Positions 61,876-64,000 of a stretch of 64,000 bases of DNA are shown here, piece after piece (position 1 is the first letter of the stretch; each line of letters starts with the position of its first letter). Both the position numbers and the translations under genes were made by a program. This stretch comes from DASXVX01 sp036504075. Its GTDB lineage: Bacteria > Bacillota > Sulfobacillia > Symbiobacteriales > Symbiobacteriaceae. The notes beneath the pieces were generated by a model. That model had not been told where the DNA came from. It did not search any database and worked only from the letters and a program-made list of their open reading frames with translations. The stretch is from positions 96,716 through 160,715 of the forward strand of contig DASXVX010000057.1 in assembly GCA_036504075.1 (NCBI GenBank), given 5' to 3'.

Positions 61876-62317
61876 TTAGAAGTACCCGGCCACCCGCAGG
61901 ATCTCGGCCGAGGGGACCAGCGTGGCCTCCGCCGCCGTTTTTCCGGTCTTGCGGAGGTAGGACTGCACCGCGTGGAAGCCCGTGACATACCCGGCGTAGG
62001 CCGGTACGCCGGCCGGCTTGCCACCGCCGAACGCCGGTGGCGGCGATGGCGCTTGCGGCACGAGCCAAGGCCGTGCGGCAGGTTTGCTCGGCGTTGGCCG
62101 CCTCCAGCCGGGTCAGCCCGTCGCGGTAAGCCGCTTCCGGGCCATCGGGGCGCATGAAGCCGAACATGGCAATGGGGTCGGCGCCCGGCGGCGCCATCAG
62201 TTTCAGCATGGGGTCGAACGGGGTCAGCAGGTTCAGGATTGCCGCCCGGCGTTCCTCCGGGGGCAGTTCGAGCACGGCCTTTTGGGCGGCCAGTACGGGA
62301 TGAACGGTGATTTGCAT
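61876..62317 (-). pseudogene. DUF2268 (YjaZ-like) gene with internal deletion and frameshift
   Basis: The start is convincing (AAGGAG before MQITVHPVLAAQKAVLELPP) and gives about 90 residues of a DUF2268 N-terminus. Near 62045 the matching frame changes: a different frame carries GGGKPAGVPAYAGYVTGF and HAVQSYLRKTGKTAAEATLV, ending VAGYF at 61876, the usual C-terminus of the family. The middle, including the zinc-binding HExxH of these predicted proteases, is missing. The gene is therefore a deletion remnant and cannot make the enzyme. Confidence 0.75.
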
Positions 62318-62406
62318 GGCTGTGGTCTCCTTCCACGTTGGTACTCTCACCGTAAGCCATCACGCCGCGTGAGGGTCAATAGCGGGTCACCCGCCGCACA
62401 CGAAAA

Positions 62407-62434
62407 GGGCTGTGACGCGATCGCGTCACAGCCC
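62407..62434. promoter_or_regulatory. Perfect 28-bp palindrome upstream of the sigma factor gene
   Basis: GGGCTGTGACGCGA directly followed by its complement, without spacer. On the minus strand it is followed by CCCTTTTCG and could terminate leftward antisense transcription; it could also be an operator. It lies 110 bases before the sigma factor start. Confidence 0.6.
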
Positions 62435-62544
62435 TGGTTTCTATCGCTACTATAGCACAATTTTCCTTAAAATTCAAGTCTGTAACGTTTACGACGTATG
62501 CGGTACACTGGGCAGGTCCATGCACGTGGGGGTAGGGGGGTACC

Positions 62545-63645
62545 ATGGAAAAGGTGATGAAAGCCCTGATCGAACTGGGGCAGCGGAAAGGCTCGCTCAC
62601 TTACAGCGAGGTAGCCGGTGCTCTGAAAGATGCCGAACTTCCGGGGGCAAGCCCAATGGCCGATTTGCTCTCCCTCCTTGAGGAGCGGGGCATCAGCCTG
62701 CTCGACGACGCAGCGGAACCGGAGGAAGATGGCCCCACCGCGGTTGCGGCGGAAGAGACAGAGGCAGTTATGGCTGATGCGGAAAGCGAGTCGGACCGGT
62801 CAGTCCCCGCGGGAATCGCCGCCGATGATCCGGTTCGCATGTACTTGAAGGAAATTGGCCGGGTCCCCCTGCTGTCAGCCGCCGAAGAAGTGGCATTGGC
62901 CGTGCGCATCGAGCAGGGCGATGCGGAAGCCAAACAGCATCTCATGGAAGCGAATCTCCGGCTGGTCGTCAGCATTGCCAGACGGTACGTGGGGAGAGGC
63001 ATGCTGTTTCTTGACCTCATTCAGGAGGGAAACCTCGGCTTGATCAAGGCGGCGGAGAAGTTCGACCATCGGAAAGGGTTCAAGTTCTCAACCTATGCGA
63101 CCTGGTGGATTAGACAGGCCATCACGCGGGCCATCGCGGACCAGGGCCGAACCATTCGGATTCCCGTGCATATGGTAGAGACCCTCAACAAGCTGATCCG
63201 CGTGACCCGACAACTGGTTCAGGACCTGGGGCGAGACCCCTTGCCGGAAGAGATCGCCCAGGCTCTGGATGTCTCGGCTGAACGCGTGCGGGAGATTCAG
63301 AAGATGGCGCAGGAACCGGTTTCGCTCGAGACGCCGATTGGGGACGAACAGGATTCGCACCTGGGGGACTTCATAGAGGACCAGGAAGCACCGGCGCCGG
63401 CGGATACGGCCACGTATCGGCTGCTGAAGGAGCAACTTGCGGAAGCCCTGGAGTCCCTGACACCGCGCGAGGGGACGGTGCTCCGGCTGCGGTTCGGTCT
63501 TGAAGATGGGCGCGCCCGGACACTCGAGGAAGTGGGGCACTCATTTGGAGTGACGCGTGAGCGTATCCGCCAGATTGAGGCGAAGGCGCTGCGCAAACTG
63601 CGCCATCCGAGCCGGAGCAAGAAGCTGAAGGATTACTTGGAATGA
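62545..63645 (+). CDS. sigA: Primary-type RNA polymerase sigma factor (SigA/RpoD)
   Basis: 366 residues containing region 1.1-like N-terminus, 1.2 (DDPVRMYLKEIGRVPLLS), region 2 (LIQEGNLGLIKAAEKFDHRK and YATWWIRQAITRAIADQGRT), region 3 and region 4 (FGVTRERIRQIEAKALRKL). All parts of a housekeeping sigma are present, recognising TTGACA/TATAAT promoters such as the one before metG. dnaG, the common upstream partner, is absent, so this may be a second SigA-like protein or a rearranged locus. Confidence 0.93.
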   Translation: MEKVMKALIELGQRKGSLTYSEVAGALKDAELPGASPMADLLSLLEERGISLLDDAAEPEEDGPTAVAAEETEAVMADAESESDRSVPAGIAADDPVRMYLKEIGRVPLLSAAEEVALAVRIEQGDAEAKQHLMEANLRLVVSIARRYVGRGMLFLDLIQEGNLGLIKAAEKFDHRKGFKFSTYATWWIRQAITRAIADQGRTIRIPVHMVETLNKLIRVTRQLVQDLGRDPLPEEIAQALDVSAERVREIQKMAQEPVSLETPIGDEQDSHLGDFIEDQEAPAPADTATYRLLKEQLAEALESLTPREGTVLRLRFGLEDGRARTLEEVGHSFGVTRERIRQIEAKALRKLRHPSRSKKLKDYLE

Positions 63646-63675
63646 TGTCGGCCGAAGTTGTCTCCGGCAGAAGGG

Positions 63676-63716
63676 GAGGTGCTGAATCCCGCGTGCAGTG
63701 CGGTGTTCAGCACCTC
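63676..63716 (+). terminator. Hairpin after the sigma factor gene
   Basis: 11-bp stem GAGGTGCTGAA/TTCAGCACCTC (63676-63686 with 63706-63716) starting 30 bases after the stop; no T-run. Confidence 0.45.
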
Positions 63717-63780
63717 TGATGCATCAACCCAGGGTGCGTGCAGCTCTTTGTTTCGCAGTTCTTATGGTGTCTGCGGCGGC

Positions 63781-63998
63781 GCGAAGAGACTCTACCTGCT
63801 CTGCCAGCGTAGTCTGCGCGGGCGCGAAGAGACTCACCTTGCTCTGCCTGTGTAGTCTGCGCGGGCGCGAAGAGACTCACCTTGCTCTACCTGTGTAGTC
63901 TGCGCGGGCGCGAAGAGACTCACCTTGCTCTACCTGTGTAGTCTGCGCGGGCGCGAAGAGACTCACCTTGCTCTACCTGTGTAGTCTGCGCGGGCGCA
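63781..63998. repeat. 43-bp tandem repeat array reaching the window end
   Basis: Units start at 63781 (degenerate), 63824, 63867, 63910 and 63953; the last three are essentially identical. The core is GCGAAGAGACTCACCTTGCT followed by CTACCTGTGTAGTCTGCGCGGGC. The next unit begins to diverge at 63998. The period is not a multiple of three and there are no unique spacers, so it is a non-coding minisatellite. It may continue beyond the window. Confidence 0.9.
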
Positions 63999-64000
63999 AT

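Noticed and set aside
63781..64000. CRISPR array
   Set aside because: Units are contiguous 43-bp copies without unique spacers, and no cas genes are present.

Overview
The window is high-GC bacterial DNA with strong AGGAGG-type ribosome binding sites, frequent GTG and TTG starts, a Met-specific T-box leader before metG, lipoproteins and a SigA-type sigma factor. Together these suggest a high-GC member of the Bacillota. A Symbiobacterium-like lineage is my guess, from general resemblance only. The genes point to a versatile respiring organism: two molybdenum oxidoreductase systems, a copper nitrite reductase, metal and arsenic resistance, and chemotaxis.

Layout. 1-18.6 kb is a respiratory and oxyanion island. 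It holds the end of a NarL-type regulator, then a four-gene module for a periplasmic Mo enzyme (16-Cys ferredoxin, NrfD-type membrane subunit, Tat-exported catalytic subunit, TorD chaperone). A divergent arsenic cluster follows (DGC-domain protein, ArsD fused to an AhpD-like domain, ArsA), then a PhnD-like lipoprotein with a histidine kinase and NarL-type regulator, then a second B-C-A-chaperone module and a CoxG-like protein. The sensor operon and the second module share CGGAT/ATCCG dyads, so the regulator probably controls itself and module 2. Substrates cannot be read from sequence; arsenic or sulfur oxyanions are the obvious candidates.

18.7-33.6 kb holds a diguanylate cyclase, an oligopeptide ABC uptake system without its ATPases but with a large M14 carboxypeptidase, two minisatellite arrays, a truncated DUF2804 gene, a small membrane protein, an S9 peptidase, a histidinol-phosphatase, an HD phosphohydrolase and a TPR lipoprotein. 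33.6-51.4 kb holds two chemoreceptors, metG with its T-box, a frameshifted membrane gene, a two-component system next to a MacAB-like exporter with an internally duplicated adaptor, a stalk-domain protein, a NatAB-type exporter and a CapA-like lipoprotein.

51.4-64 kb holds a short protein made of GRxGG repeats, a CadC/CadA-type metal module whose ATPase has an in-frame TGA exactly at the first Cys of its metal-binding CxxC motif, a ZIP transporter, NirK, a single-domain response regulator, a second TPR lipoprotein, HelD, a deletion-scarred DUF2268 gene and SigA. A 43-bp tandem repeat runs to the window edge. Hairpin-rich repeats occur at 51.5 and 56.9 kb. No tRNA, rRNA, CRISPR array, transposase or prophage was found.

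The most unusual items are the TGA in the CadA metal-binding motif, the ArsD-AhpD fusion, the missing cluster cysteine in the second Mo enzyme, and the six-repeat GRxGG protein.
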